Positions 9,455 through 18,334 of a stretch of DNA of 64,000 bases are shown here, in pieces. Source of the DNA: Xanthomonas bonasiae (GTDB lineage Bacteria > Pseudomonadota > Gammaproteobacteria > Xanthomonadales > Xanthomonadaceae); contig NZ_JAFIWB010000001.1 in the NCBI RefSeq assembly GCF_017163705.1, positions 124,001 to 188,000 of the forward strand. Reading direction: 5' to 3'. How positions within the stretch are numbered: the first letter of the stretch is position 1; the number at the start of each line of letters is the position of its first letter. The notes under the pieces were generated by a model. It did not search any database. It saw nothing but the letters and a program-made list of their open reading frames with translations, and was not told the DNA's origin. A program made the position numbers and the translations under genes.

Positions 9455-9492
9455 AACGCACGACGCCCCGGCATGCCGGGGCGTCGTGCGTT
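9455..9492. terminator. Perfect 38-bp palindrome, probable bidirectional terminator
   Basis: Two 19-base arms (left arm AACGCACGACGCCCCGGCA) are exact reverse complements with no spacer. It starts with AA and ends with TT, so either strand can form a GC-rich hairpin ending in T residues. The place, between convergent transcription units, fits a two-way terminator. Confidence 0.6.
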
Positions 9493-9729
9493 CCGTCCGT
9501 GTCACTCCGCTCGCATGCACGCGCGCCGGTCCGTCGGCGCATGCGGGAACGAAATCAGGTGGCCGGCGAATCGAGATCCGTTCGATTCCGTGCAAGCGCG
9601 CATCCCTGGCGCGGGAGCGATGACGTTGCCGACAGACACAGCATGCCTGTGGCCACGTGCCGGCGCGATCGGTCGATGCCGTGTCGTGCCGTCAGAATTT
9701 CCCGACACGGGCCGACAATCGAGGGCGGG

Positions 9730-10395
9730 CTAAGGACTCCGATCCGCCGCAAGCTGCCGCGCGCACAGTCCTTGCGGCTGCCAGGCCTGGGTCAAGGTCG
9801 TCGCTGGCCGGTCGGCGTCGTGGAGGATGAGCGCAAAGCCTTGCCGTGGCACCGTGCCGATCGCCATCAGCAGCATCGGCGGTCCGGCCTCGATCGTCAG
9901 GCTGTTGCCGGGTCCGCGCCCGACCTGGACGCCGGCCGGCGTCTCCAGGCAGGTGTCGCCGCTGACCGCGAAGAAGGCCTCCGGCCCGGAATGGACGTGC
10001 AACGGCGCCGTCGTCCCCGGAAGGAAGATCGAGCGCAGATAGTCGGCCGCATAGGTCGACGCCGGCGCCACCGCGAGCGGACCGACCGTGGACACGTGCT
10101 CGCCGCCCTCTGAATGCCATGCGGCCTGCGCAAGGGTGAATAGCCAGACCGATCCGAACGCCTCCACCACCACGCTGGTCGGGGCGGCGGCAGCGTCTGC
10201 GGACGCCTTCGACGCAAAGCGATCGAGATGCCAGAACACCGCCCCGGCAGGCAACGCCGGCAGCGGCTTGCGCGCCAGCAGGCACGCCGGCCCCGCCTCC
10301 TCCACTGCCCCGCATTGCCGTGTGGTCGCCTGCGCGACCGCCGCGGGGGGACACGCCGCCGCAACTGCAAACAGACAGAAAAGCATCCCGCGCAT
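9730..10395 (-). CDS. Secreted cupin-domain protein, 221 aa
   Basis: A signal peptide (MRGMLFCLFAVAAACPPAAV, cut after AVA-QA near residue 23) leads into a single cupin barrel. The metal-binding motif is HVHSGPEAFFAVSG (about residues 145-158), with two His and one Glu, followed by SLTIEAGPPML in the second half of the cupin. The protein is probably periplasmic or secreted. Family members bind small molecules or act as metal-dependent dioxygenases or isomerases; no substrate can be named here. The start at 10395 gives the signal peptide its charged N-end. The gene stands alone and is divergent from the two-component operon. Confidence 0.75.
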   Translation of the reverse strand: MRGMLFCLFAVAAACPPAAVAQATTRQCGAVEEAGPACLLARKPLPALPAGAVFWHLDRFASKASADAAAAPTSVVVEAFGSVWLFTLAQAAWHSEGGEHVSTVGPLAVAPASTYAADYLRSIFLPGTTAPLHVHSGPEAFFAVSGDTCLETPAGVQVGRGPGNSLTIEAGPPMLLMAIGTVPRQGFALILHDADRPATTLTQAWQPQGLCARQLAADRSP

Positions 10396-10614
10396 TGCCA
10401 ATCCCCTGGCCGCGAAACAGATCGGAAGCTTGCGCGCTTGTGGGCCCGGTTTCAACGCGTGCGCGCATCGACGCGCGGCGGCTTGCGCAACGGCAGGCGC
10501 CGCCGCAGGAGGACCACGGCCGTGGCCGGGCCGCCCGCTGGCCGCACCGGCTCGGCGCCGGCCGCGCCGCAGTTGCCGCGCAACGGTCACCGTCGCTACA
10601 TAAACGGATCCCAT

Positions 10615-10642
10615 CGTAATCGCCTCGCCACCGCCGATTACG
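10615..10642. promoter_or_regulatory. Inverted repeat upstream of the response regulator
   Basis: CGTAATCG and CGATTACG are exact reverse complements separated by 12 bases. The repeat ends 38 bases before the response-regulator start. It is a candidate operator, possibly for autoregulation by that regulator or for control of the divergent cupin gene. Confidence 0.45.
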
Positions 10643-10680
10643 ACGGTTTTCCAACATCCGCGTTGCAAGCATCTCGCGCC

Positions 10681-11394
10681 ATGCGCATCCTGGTTGCCGA
10701 AGACGATACGTCCATTGCCGTTGCGTTGCGCGACTCGCTCGCCGAGTGCGGGCACGTGGTGGACCACGTCAACGACGGCGCCGCCGCCGAGCGCGCGCTC
10801 AGCGCCGAGTCCTACCACCTGCTGGTGCTGGACCTGGGCCTGCCGCGGCGCGACGGCCTGCAGGTGCTGCAGCGCGTGCGCGAACGCCGCGACGAGGTCG
10901 CGGTGCTGGTGGTGACCGCGCGCGACGGCGTGGAAGACCGCATCCGCGCCCTCGACCAGGGCGCCGACGACTACCTGATCAAGCCGTTCGAACTGTCCGA
11001 GTTCCTGGCCCGCACCCGCGCCCTGCTGCGCCGGCGCAGCAGCGGCGGCATCCCCGAGCTGGCCCTGGGCCAGCTGCGGATCAACCTGGCCGGGCGCCGG
11101 GTATGGCTGCAGGACGAGCCGCTGGAACTGACCGCGCGCGAGTTCGCGCTGCTGGAAACGCTGCTGATGCGCAGCGGGCGCGTGGTCAGCCGCGGCCAGC
11201 TCACCGACGCGCTGTGCGACTGGCAGCACGAGATCACCGACAACGGTCTGGACATCTCCATGCACCGCCTGCGCCGCAAGCTGCACGGCTCCGGTGTCGG
11301 CATCCGCACCATCCGCGGCCTGGGCTATCTGCTGGAAGAATCCCGCACCGCGGACGCCGACGCCGACACCGCCCACGACCCGCACGCGTCGTGA
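10681..11394 (+). CDS. OmpR-family response regulator
   Basis: A 237-residue regulator with a receiver domain (about 1-115) and a winged-helix DNA-binding domain (about 130-222). The acidic pocket starts with EDD at residues 7-9, the phosphoacceptor is D51 in LDLGLP, and the switch Lys is in LIKPFE. The C-terminal domain shows the family pattern (ELTAREFALLETLL, then TIRGLGYLLE). It opens a six-gene unit with the sensor kinase and a tripartite exporter. Its stop overlaps the kinase start by GTGA. It is therefore likely to control this operon, including the exporter. Confidence 0.92.
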   Translation: MRILVAEDDTSIAVALRDSLAECGHVVDHVNDGAAAERALSAESYHLLVLDLGLPRRDGLQVLQRVRERRDEVAVLVVTARDGVEDRIRALDQGADDYLIKPFELSEFLARTRALLRRRSSGGIPELALGQLRINLAGRRVWLQDEPLELTAREFALLETLLMRSGRVVSRGQLTDALCDWQHEITDNGLDISMHRLRRKLHGSGVGIRTIRGLGYLLEESRTADADADTAHDPHAS

Positions 11395-12821
11395 GCGCGG
11401 CCGTGGCAGCCGCGACGGCGGGCGCAGTCCCCGCCCATCCCAGCCTGCGCCGGCGCCTGCTGGCGTTCCTGCTGATCCCGACCCTGCTGCTGATGCTGGT
11501 GGTCTCGGCGCTGTTCTACCTGCTGATGCTCAAGTACTCCAACCACGTCCACGACATGGACCTGAAGGAGGACACGCTGGGCCTGGCCAAGGCGGTCAAC
11601 GACGCCGGCGCGCGCCTGCCGCTGCCGCTGCAGGCGCGGCGCCTGCTCGAATACAGCAGCGACGGCCGGGTGTTCTTCGAGGTGCGCAGCCGCGACCACG
11701 GCGTAATCAGCAACAGCGCGCAACCGATCCCGGCGCACGCCGCGCCGGCCGCGCTCGGCCGGGTGGTGCTGCGCGACGAACGCATGGCCGACGGCACCCC
11801 GGTGCGCGTGGCCAGCCTGATCGTGCCGTCGGCCTGGGAGGCCAACGACCGGCTGACGATCTCGGTGGCCGAGACCCTGGACGACCGCCACCGCCGCGCG
11901 CGCGAGATCCTGATGCTGATGCTGCCGACCGAACTGCTGCTGACCTGCTCGCTGCTGGCGCTGGTCTGGCATGGGGTGCGCGTGGGCCTGCGCCTGCTGC
12001 AACCGGCGGTGCGCCGGCTCGACGACAGCCAGCGCGACCTGAGCCCGGTGTCCGGCCCCGACATCCCGATCGAGGTGCTGCCGCTGACCCAGGCCATCGA
12101 CGGCCTGCTGGGCCGGCTCAAGCAGCTGATGGCCTTGCAGGAGCGCTTCGTCGCCGACGCCGCGCACCAGTTGCGCACGCCGCTGGCCGGACTGAGCATG
12201 CACGTGCAGCGCGCCCAGGCCAGCACCCGCCCGCAGGACACCGCGCAGGCGCTGCAGCACATCCGCCAGCTGACCGACCGCGCGATCCGCAGCTCCACCC
12301 AATTGCTGGCGCTGACCCGCGCCCAGGCGCCGCGCGAGAGCATCCGCCCGCTGCTGCCGCTGGACCTGGCCGCGTGGCTGCCGCAGGCGCTGGCCGAGCG
12401 CATTCCCGACGCGCTGCAGGCCGGAGTCGATCTGGGCTACGACGACGACGATGCCGACAACGGGCCGGCCTGGGTCGCCGCCGACGCCTGGTCGCTGCGC
12501 GAACTGCTCGACAACCTGCTCGACAACGCCTTCAGGCATGCCGCCGGCGGCATGGTCACGGTGAGCCTGCGCCGGCAGTCGCGACACCTGCAGCTGGCGG
12601 TCGACGATGCCGGCCCGGGCGTGGACGAGGCCTTGCTGCCGCGCCTGGGCGAACGCTTCTTCCGTGCCCCGGATGCGCCCGAAGGCGGCACCGGCCTGGG
12701 CCTGGCGATCGTCGCCAGCATCGCCGCACGCCACCACGCCGCCCTGCGCTACCAGCGCTCGGCGCTGGGCGGCCTGCGCGTGGAGCTGGACCTGCCGGCC
12801 AGCGCGGCGACGCCCGCATGA
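11391..12821 (+). CDS. Sensor histidine kinase with periplasmic domain
   Basis: A 476-residue membrane kinase. Two membrane segments (about 25-48 and 180-203) bracket a periplasmic sensor of about 130 residues. A HAMP-like linker follows, then the dimerisation/phosphoacceptor helix with H259 in ADAAHQLRTPLAGL, and a HATPase domain with N-box LLDNLLDNAFRHA, DDAGPGVDEALL and GGTGLGLAIV. This arrangement matches QseC/TctE-type kinases. The GTG start at 11391 overlaps the regulator stop; a second in-frame GTG at 11403 is also possible. The signal may be the compound removed by the exporter encoded downstream, but this is inference. Confidence 0.92.
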   Translation: MSAAVAAATAGAVPAHPSLRRRLLAFLLIPTLLLMLVVSALFYLLMLKYSNHVHDMDLKEDTLGLAKAVNDAGARLPLPLQARRLLEYSSDGRVFFEVRSRDHGVISNSAQPIPAHAAPAALGRVVLRDERMADGTPVRVASLIVPSAWEANDRLTISVAETLDDRHRRAREILMLMLPTELLLTCSLLALVWHGVRVGLRLLQPAVRRLDDSQRDLSPVSGPDIPIEVLPLTQAIDGLLGRLKQLMALQERFVADAAHQLRTPLAGLSMHVQRAQASTRPQDTAQALQHIRQLTDRAIRSSTQLLALTRAQAPRESIRPLLPLDLAAWLPQALAERIPDALQAGVDLGYDDDDADNGPAWVAADAWSLRELLDNLLDNAFRHAAGGMVTVSLRRQSRHLQLAVDDAGPGVDEALLPRLGERFFRAPDAPEGGTGLGLAIVASIAARHHAALRYQRSALGGLRVELDLPASAATPA

Positions 12822-14272
12822 GCCGGCGCCGCGCATCCCGGCTGACCGGCCTTGCCGTGCTGAGCGCCGCGGCGCTGGCCGGCTGCGTCAGCACCCCGCT
12901 GCCGGAGCTGACGCAGCCGCTGCCGTCGCAGTGGACATCGCTGCCGGCCACGGCCACTCCACGACCGCCCGGCAGCGCGTGGTGGCAGGACTTCCACGAC
13001 CCGCAACTCGATGCGCTGGTCGCGCAGGCGCTGCGCGACGATCTCGACGTGGCCCAGGCCCTGGCCAGGCTGCGTGCGGCGCGGCGCATGGATGGCGTGG
13101 CAACGGCAAGTCTGAAGCCGCAGTTGCATGCGCGCACCGAAGAACCGATCGACCCCGACGCCAGCGCCTCGTTCCTGGTCGCCGGCTTCGACGCGGAATG
13201 GGAACTGCCGCTGTTCGGGCGCGGCGAAGCCGCCCGCCGCATGAGCCGCGGCGACCTGCAGGCCGCGCAGGCCAGCCTGGAGCAGGTCCGCACCGCCACC
13301 GTCGCCGACGTGGCGCGCAACTGGATCGAACTGCGCCACGCGCAACAGGCCGAACAGCTGCTGCAACGCATCGCCGACGCCCGCCAGCGGCAGGCGACGT
13401 TGAGCGCCTCCCTGGTCCAGCTGCGCCTGGCGCCGCCGGCCGCCGCCGCCCAGGCGCAGGCCGCGCAACTGCAGGCGCAAGCCGCGCTGGGCGAACCGCG
13501 CACCGCCAGCGCCGCCGCCGCGCAACGGCTGGCGGTGCTGCTGGCGCGCAGCGCACCGGACCCGGCGTGGAGCGCCGCCGACGCGGCAGCCGCCGCCCCG
13601 GACGCGACGGCGTCGGGCCTGCAGATCGGCGCGATCGACGCGGTGCCCGCGGACCTGCTGCGGCGGCGCCCGGACATCGCCGCGCGCGAGGCCGAGGTGC
13701 TGCGCGCGGCCGGCGAACTGGGCATCGCCCGTGCCGACCGCTACCCCAGCATCGGCCTGGGCGGCGCCATCCACTGGTCCACCAACCTGCTCTCGCACCG
13801 CCGCACCGCCACCCCGCACGAGATCGCCTCGCTGGGTCCGCTGATCGACATCCCGCTGTTCGACTGGGGCCTGCGCCAGGCCACGGCGCAGGCCCGCGGC
13901 GAGCTGCTGCAGGCGGCGACGCTGGCCTACCGCCAATGCGTGCTGGATGCGGTGGCCGAAGTGCAGAACGCGCTGACCGCGCTGGAACAGCAGCGCCAGC
14001 GCGTGCTGGCGCAGCAGCAGGCGCTGCAGGCGCTGCAGCAGGCCGCCGACGCGGCGCAGGCGCGGCGCAGGCTGGGCCTGGGCAGCGATCTGGACGTGGC
14101 CACCCAGCAGGCCGCGCGCGACCAGACCGCGCTGGAGCTGCTCGAGGCGCAGCGCCAGCGCGACCTCGACTACATCGCGCTGCAGACCGCGCTGGGCAGC
14201 GCGCAAACGCAGGCCAGCGCCACTGCCACCGCTACCGTCAGCGACGCGGGCAGCGCAGGCGCAACGCCCTGA
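12818..14272 (+). CDS. NodT-family outer-membrane efflux lipoprotein
   Basis: A TolC-like outer-membrane channel subunit of 484 residues. The signal peptide ends in a lipobox (AALAGC, Cys about 23), so the mature protein is lipid-anchored as in NodT/OprM. Two OEP domains with long Ala/Gln-rich coiled coils follow (about 50-255 and 270-470). The family motif around DLLRRRPDIAAREAEVLRA is present. The gene overlaps the kinase (ATGA) and the permease (TGATG). It would provide the outer-membrane exit of the exporter made with the next three genes. Confidence 0.92.
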   Translation: MSRRRASRLTGLAVLSAAALAGCVSTPLPELTQPLPSQWTSLPATATPRPPGSAWWQDFHDPQLDALVAQALRDDLDVAQALARLRAARRMDGVATASLKPQLHARTEEPIDPDASASFLVAGFDAEWELPLFGRGEAARRMSRGDLQAAQASLEQVRTATVADVARNWIELRHAQQAEQLLQRIADARQRQATLSASLVQLRLAPPAAAAQAQAAQLQAQAALGEPRTASAAAAQRLAVLLARSAPDPAWSAADAAAAAPDATASGLQIGAIDAVPADLLRRRPDIAAREAEVLRAAGELGIARADRYPSIGLGGAIHWSTNLLSHRRTATPHEIASLGPLIDIPLFDWGLRQATAQARGELLQAATLAYRQCVLDAVAEVQNALTALEQQRQRVLAQQQALQALQQAADAAQARRRLGLGSDLDVATQQAARDQTALELLEAQRQRDLDYIALQTALGSAQTQASATATATVSDAGSAGATP

Positions 14273-15405
14273 TGGTCGCGCTGGCCCGCCAGACCCTGCG
14301 CCACGAATGGCGCCGCTTCCTGCCGGTGGTGGTCTCGGTCGGTTTCGCCAGCCTGTTGCTGCTGCTGCAGACCGCGCTGGTGCTGGGCATCTTCGGCAGC
14401 GCCAGCGTCTACGTGTCCGGCTCCGACGCCGACCTGTGGCTGGGCTATCCGGGCACGCAGAGCGTGGACCAGGGCCGCCCGATCGATCCGGATGCGGCTA
14501 CAGCGCTGTACCTGGACCCGCGCGTGGTCCAGGTCGAGCCGTTCGTCTGGTTCGACGGCGACTGGCGCGGCCCCGACGACACCGGCGCGGTGTCGATCTA
14601 CGTCTCCGGCATCGACACCCGCACCGACGGGCTGATGTTCGCGCGGCTGCTGAGCCCCGCCCTGCGCGCGGCGCTGCGCGAACCGGACACGGTGGTGGTG
14701 GACCGCGCCGAACTGGACAAGCTCGGCGTCGGCATCGGCCGCAGCGCGCGCATCAACGGCCACCGGGTGCGGGTGATCGGGGTCGGCCGCGGCCTGCGCG
14801 CGCTGGGCGGGGTCAACGTGCTGGCCTCGCTGGAAACCGCACGCGCCCTGAACACCGATGCCGTGCACCCGGACTGGCCGACCTACATGGTCGCGCGGCT
14901 GCGGCCCGGCAGCGACGCCGCGGCGGTGGCGCGCAGCCTCGCCGGCAACGCCGCGCCGGCGCGCATCGAGGCCTGGAGCGCGGTGCAGTTCGCCCGGCGC
15001 AGCATCCTGTTCTGGATGTTCGATACCGGCGCCGGCTCCGGCGTGCTGTTCCTCGGCGGCATCGTGCTGCTGGTCGGCGTGGCGATCACCAGCCAGACCC
15101 TGCTGGCCACGGTGCTCGGCGCGGCGCGCGAGTACGCCACGCTCAACGCGCTGGGCGTGAGCATGCGCGCGCTGCGCTGGGTGGTGCTGGAGCAGGCGGC
15201 CTGGGTCGGCGCGCTCGGCCTGCTCGGCGCCAGCGCGCTCGGCGCCGCGCTGGTGGCGCTGGCGCGTGCGCACGACGTGCCGGTGGCGTTCGATGGCAAC
15301 GGCTGGGCCGCGTGCGTGGTCGCGGTGATGTTGCTGACCGTGCTCTCGGCGCTGGCCGCGCTGCGCGGACTGCGCCGCGCCGACCCGGCGCTGCTGCTGC
15401 GATGA
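14272..15405 (+). CDS. DevC-like ABC transporter permease
   Basis: A 377-residue FtsX/MacB-fold permease. There is one N-terminal membrane helix (about 18-40), a periplasmic domain of about 220 residues, and three membrane helices (about 255-280, 310-335 and 345-365) ending in ADPALLLR. The single-permease design and its partner set (adaptor plus ATPase) fit DevC of the DevBCA glycolipid exporter class; DevBCA and MacAB work as tripartite pumps with a TolC-type channel. The start shares its A with the preceding stop. The substrate is unknown. Confidence 0.88.
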   Translation: MVALARQTLRHEWRRFLPVVVSVGFASLLLLLQTALVLGIFGSASVYVSGSDADLWLGYPGTQSVDQGRPIDPDAATALYLDPRVVQVEPFVWFDGDWRGPDDTGAVSIYVSGIDTRTDGLMFARLLSPALRAALREPDTVVVDRAELDKLGVGIGRSARINGHRVRVIGVGRGLRALGGVNVLASLETARALNTDAVHPDWPTYMVARLRPGSDAAAVARSLAGNAAPARIEAWSAVQFARRSILFWMFDTGAGSGVLFLGGIVLLVGVAITSQTLLATVLGAAREYATLNALGVSMRALRWVVLEQAAWVGALGLLGASALGAALVALARAHDVPVAFDGNGWAACVVAVMLLTVLSALAALRGLRRADPALLLR

Positions 15406-16175
15406 ACCAGGCCGCCGCCCCCGCCGACGCCGCGCTGCTGCCGCACGCCGCCACGCTGCACGGCAGCGCCCTGTGCAAGAGCTTCGTCTCCGGCAAGCTG
15501 CGCACCGAGGTGCTGCGCGACGTGAGCCTGCAGGTGTGGCCCGGCGAACTGACCCTGATCTCCGGACCGTCGGGCTGCGGCAAGAGCACCCTGCTGTCGA
15601 TCCTCAGCGGCCTGCAGCGCGCCGACAGCGGCCGGGTGCAGGCGCTGGGCGAGAACCTCGGCGCGCTCGACGCGACCGCGCTGGAGCGCTTCCGCCTGCG
15701 CCATACCGGCTTCATCTTCCAGGGCTTCAACCTGTTCCCGGCGCTGAGCGCGCTGGACCAGGTGCGGCTGCCGCTGCAGTACATGGGCCTGGCCGCCGCC
15801 GAGGTGCGCGCACGCGCCGAAGCGGCGCTGGCCGAGGTCGGCATCGCCCATCGCCAGCACCTGCGCCCGGCCGAGCTGTCCGGCGGCGAGAAGCAGCGCG
15901 TGGCGATCGCGCGCGCACTGGCCAAGCACCCGGCGCTGCTGTTCGCCGACGAACCGACCAGCGCGCTGGACGCCGGCAACGGCCAGATCGTGATCGACCT
16001 GCTGCACCGCATCGCCCGCAGCCACAACACCATGGTGCTGTGCGTCAGCCACGATCCGCGGCTGATCCGCCATGCCGACCGCGTGCTGTCGATGGAAGAC
16101 GGCCGCATCCTCGACGACCGCCGCCTGGCGCCGCCGCCCCCGCCCCTCTCTTCGTCCCGGATGTCCGCACCATGA
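15402..16175 (+). CDS. ABC transporter ATP-binding protein (DevA/LolD-like)
   Basis: A 257-residue ATPase with Walker A SGPSGCGKSTLLS, Q-loop FIFQGFNLFP, signature LSGGEKQRVAIARAL, Walker B LLFADEPTSALD and H-loop CVSHDPR. Family wording (EPTSALDAGNG, short C-terminus) matches MacB/LolD/DevA-type subunits. It overlaps the permease stop by ATGA and the adaptor start by four bases, so permease, ATPase and adaptor should be made in balance. Confidence 0.92.
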   Translation: MNQAAAPADAALLPHAATLHGSALCKSFVSGKLRTEVLRDVSLQVWPGELTLISGPSGCGKSTLLSILSGLQRADSGRVQALGENLGALDATALERFRLRHTGFIFQGFNLFPALSALDQVRLPLQYMGLAAAEVRARAEAALAEVGIAHRQHLRPAELSGGEKQRVAIARALAKHPALLFADEPTSALDAGNGQIVIDLLHRIARSHNTMVLCVSHDPRLIRHADRVLSMEDGRILDDRRLAPPPPPLSSSRMSAP

Positions 16176-17077
16176 AAGCGTTCCTCGCCGCTCCCCTGCT
16201 GGGCCTGCTGCTGGCCGCCTGCGCGCGGCCGCCACAGGCGGCGCCCGTGCCCAGCGCGGCGCCGGCCTACCTGGCGGTGGCGCGCGGGCGCATCGACGTG
16301 GAAGGCGGCCTGCTGCGACTGAGCCTGCCGGTCGCCGCGACCCTGCAGCGGGTGGCGGTGCACGAAGGCGACGCGGTGCGCCGTGGCACGCTGCTGATCC
16401 AGGCCGACGACCGCGCCGCGGCGCTGGACCTGGACATCGCGCAGACCCGCGCGCAGGCGGCCAGCGCGCACGTGAGCCAGCTGCAGCAGCGGCTGGCGCA
16501 CGCGCAGCAGCGCCAGCGACGGCTGGCCGAAGCGGCGCGGATCGGCGCCGGCGACGGCCAGAGCGCGGACGATGCCGGCGACGCCAGCCAGACCCTGGCC
16601 GACGCGCTGCAGGCCGCGCGCAGCGACGCCGCGCTGGCTGCCGAACAGGTGCATCAGGCGCAACTGCAGCGCGACCAGTACCGCCTGTCCGCGCCGGCCG
16701 ACGGCCGCGTGCTGCAACTGGCCGCCGCGGTCGGCGCGCGCAGCGACGGCGGCGCCACGCCGCTGCTGACCCTGCTGCCGGACGCGCCGCGCCTGGTCCG
16801 CGCCGAATTGAACGAAAGCTACGCCGCCGCGGTGAGCCCCGGCATGCAGGCCGAGGTGATCAGCGACGACGGCCGCCAGACCGCATTGGGTACCGCGGTG
16901 GTGCGCTGGCTGGCGCCGGCGTTCGGCCCGGCGCAACTGCACGACGACGCCGATGGCGCCAGCGCCGGCAACGACCGCAGCGTGGCCTGCGTGCTGGCGT
17001 TCCGGCAGCCGTCGGCGCTACGCCTGGGCCAGCGCGTGCTGGTGCGCTTCCGCAACCCGGCCGCCGCGCAACGCTGA
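16172..17077 (+). CDS. HlyD/DevB-like periplasmic adaptor lipoprotein
   Basis: A membrane-fusion protein of 301 residues that would link the ABC permease to the NodT-like channel. The N-terminus is a lipoprotein signal (LLGLLLAAC, Cys about 17) rather than a membrane helix, so the adaptor is lipid-anchored. A lipoyl half-motif (LQRVAVHEGDAVRRGTLL), an Ala/Gln-rich coiled-coil hairpin (about 85-165) and a second lipoyl half (LSAPADGRVL) follow, then a beta-barrel region. It is somewhat shorter than typical adaptors. The gene is the last of the overlapping unit; 67 bases separate it from the next gene. Confidence 0.88.
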   Translation: MKAFLAAPLLGLLLAACARPPQAAPVPSAAPAYLAVARGRIDVEGGLLRLSLPVAATLQRVAVHEGDAVRRGTLLIQADDRAAALDLDIAQTRAQAASAHVSQLQQRLAHAQQRQRRLAEAARIGAGDGQSADDAGDASQTLADALQAARSDAALAAEQVHQAQLQRDQYRLSAPADGRVLQLAAAVGARSDGGATPLLTLLPDAPRLVRAELNESYAAAVSPGMQAEVISDDGRQTALGTAVVRWLAPAFGPAQLHDDADGASAGNDRSVACVLAFRQPSALRLGQRVLVRFRNPAAAQR

Positions 17078-17144
17078 CGAAAGGCTGCTGAAACGCCTGT
17101 CCGCCACGCTGCGCGCGTTCCTTCGCTGCCGACGCTGTGCCGCC

Positions 17145-17972
17145 ATGATCCAATCCGCCGAATTCCACTTCCAGGGCGGCCGCCACGGCGTGCTGCTGCT
17201 CCACGGCCTGACCGGCACGCCCAGCGAGATGCGCCTGCTCGGCAAGAGCCTGCACCGCGAAGGCTTCAGCGTGCATGGCGTGCAGCTGGCCGGACATTGC
17301 GGCAACGAGGACGACCTGATCGCCACCGGCTGGCGCGACTGGAGCGCCAGCGTCGAGCAGGCCGCGGCGCAGATGCGCCCGCAGGTGGACAAGCTGTTCG
17401 TGGCCGGCCTGTCGATGGGCGCGCTGCTGGCGTTGCAACTGGCCGAAGAACGGCCGGAGTGGGTCGACGGCGTCGGCGTGCTCGGCGCCACCTTCCGCTA
17501 CGACGGCTGGAACATCCCGCGGCGCGCGCGGCTGGCGTTCCTGCTGCCGTGGTTCAAGCGCCTGGGCATCGGCCGCCGCCGCATGTTCCTGGAAGAACCG
17601 CCGTACGGCCTGCGCGACGAGCGCATCCGCGCGCAGATCAGCGGCGCGATGCTCGGCGGCGACAGCAGCGCCGCCGGTCTGCCCGGCAATCCGTGGCACG
17701 CGCTGGCCGAGATGCACCTGCTGTCGCGGCGGGTGCGCCGCAACCTGGCCAAGGTGACCGCGCCGTGCCTGGTCGCGCATGCGGCCGAGGACGACATCGC
17801 GCATCTGCGCAACGCGCAGCTGGTGGTCGCCGGTGTGTCCGGACCGGTGGAACTGCTGTTGCTGCACGACAGCTACCACATGATCACCCTGGACCGCGAA
17901 CGCCGCGTGCTCGGCGCGCGGCTGGCGCAGTTCTTCGCCGCCCAGGCCGGCGCGCCGCGCCAGGCCGCCTGA
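17145..17972 (+). CDS. Alpha/beta hydrolase (carboxylesterase-like)
   Basis: A 275-residue cytoplasmic serine hydrolase. The N-terminal strand leads to the oxyanion HG motif (LLLHGLTGTP), the nucleophile is S90 in AGLSMGAL, and the acid and base candidates are in HAAEDDIAH and SYHMITLD. The HGLTGTP and SYHMITLD signatures match the Est30-type carboxylesterase group. It starts a four-gene overlapping unit with two small membrane proteins and a DegT-type aminotransferase. In this setting it might release or trim an acyl product, which is inference. It could share the upstream transcript, since the gap is only 67 bases. Confidence 0.85.
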   Translation: MIQSAEFHFQGGRHGVLLLHGLTGTPSEMRLLGKSLHREGFSVHGVQLAGHCGNEDDLIATGWRDWSASVEQAAAQMRPQVDKLFVAGLSMGALLALQLAEERPEWVDGVGVLGATFRYDGWNIPRRARLAFLLPWFKRLGIGRRRMFLEEPPYGLRDERIRAQISGAMLGGDSSAAGLPGNPWHALAEMHLLSRRVRRNLAKVTAPCLVAHAAEDDIAHLRNAQLVVAGVSGPVELLLLHDSYHMITLDRERRVLGARLAQFFAAQAGAPRQAA

Positions 17973-18334
17973 TGGCGCTGCAGGCGCCCGTGGTCGGCGT
18001 GTGGCTGGCGACGGTGGCGCTGGACACGGTCGGCCAGCTGGCCTTCAAGCACGTCGCCAGCGATCCGCTGGCGAGCGGCGCGGCACGCTGGCGGCGCATG
18101 GCGCGGCAACCGTGGCTGTGGCTGGGCATGGCCTGCTACGCGTTCGAATTCCTGGCCTGGACCGCGTTCCTGTCGCTGGTGCCGCTGGGCCGCGGCGTGC
18201 TGCTCGGCTCGATCAACATCGTGGCGATCATGCTCGCCGGGCGCTGGCTGTTCGGCGAGCGGCTGGGACGCATGCAGGTGGCCGGAATCTGCCTGGTCAG
18301 CGCCGGCGTGGCCGTCGTCGGGCTGGGCACATGA
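17972..18334 (+). CDS. Small EamA/EmrE-fold membrane protein, subunit 1
   Basis: A 120-residue protein with four predicted membrane helices (about 5-22, 44-62, 68-90 and 98-118). The pattern with FGERLGRMQVAGICLVSAGV at the end is typical of small multidrug-resistance/EamA half-transporters. It overlaps the hydrolase stop by one base (TGATG) and is followed by a second related protein, so the pair probably forms a heterodimer as in ArnE/ArnF, the aminoarabinose-lipid flippase. Possible roles are flipping a lipid-linked product or export of a small amine. The sequence alone does not decide. Confidence 0.75.
   Translation: MALQAPVVGVWLATVALDTVGQLAFKHVASDPLASGAARWRRMARQPWLWLGMACYAFEFLAWTAFLSLVPLGRGVLLGSINIVAIMLAGRWLFGERLGRMQVAGICLVSAGVAVVGLGT

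Larger units (their letters stand above)
9133..9729. other. Intergenic region, 597 bases, no credible gene
   Basis: This lies between the porin and the convergent cupin gene. It holds a G-rich repeat (9135-9158), a nested hairpin (9242-9279) and a perfect 38-bp palindrome (9455-9492). Several open frames of up to 131 codons exist but lack ribosome sites and have shadow-like composition (runs of Arg). Confidence 0.5.

Noticed and set aside
9338-9733. 131-codon open frame between porin and cupin
   Set aside because: It reads through the 38-bp palindrome and has Arg-rich shadow composition.
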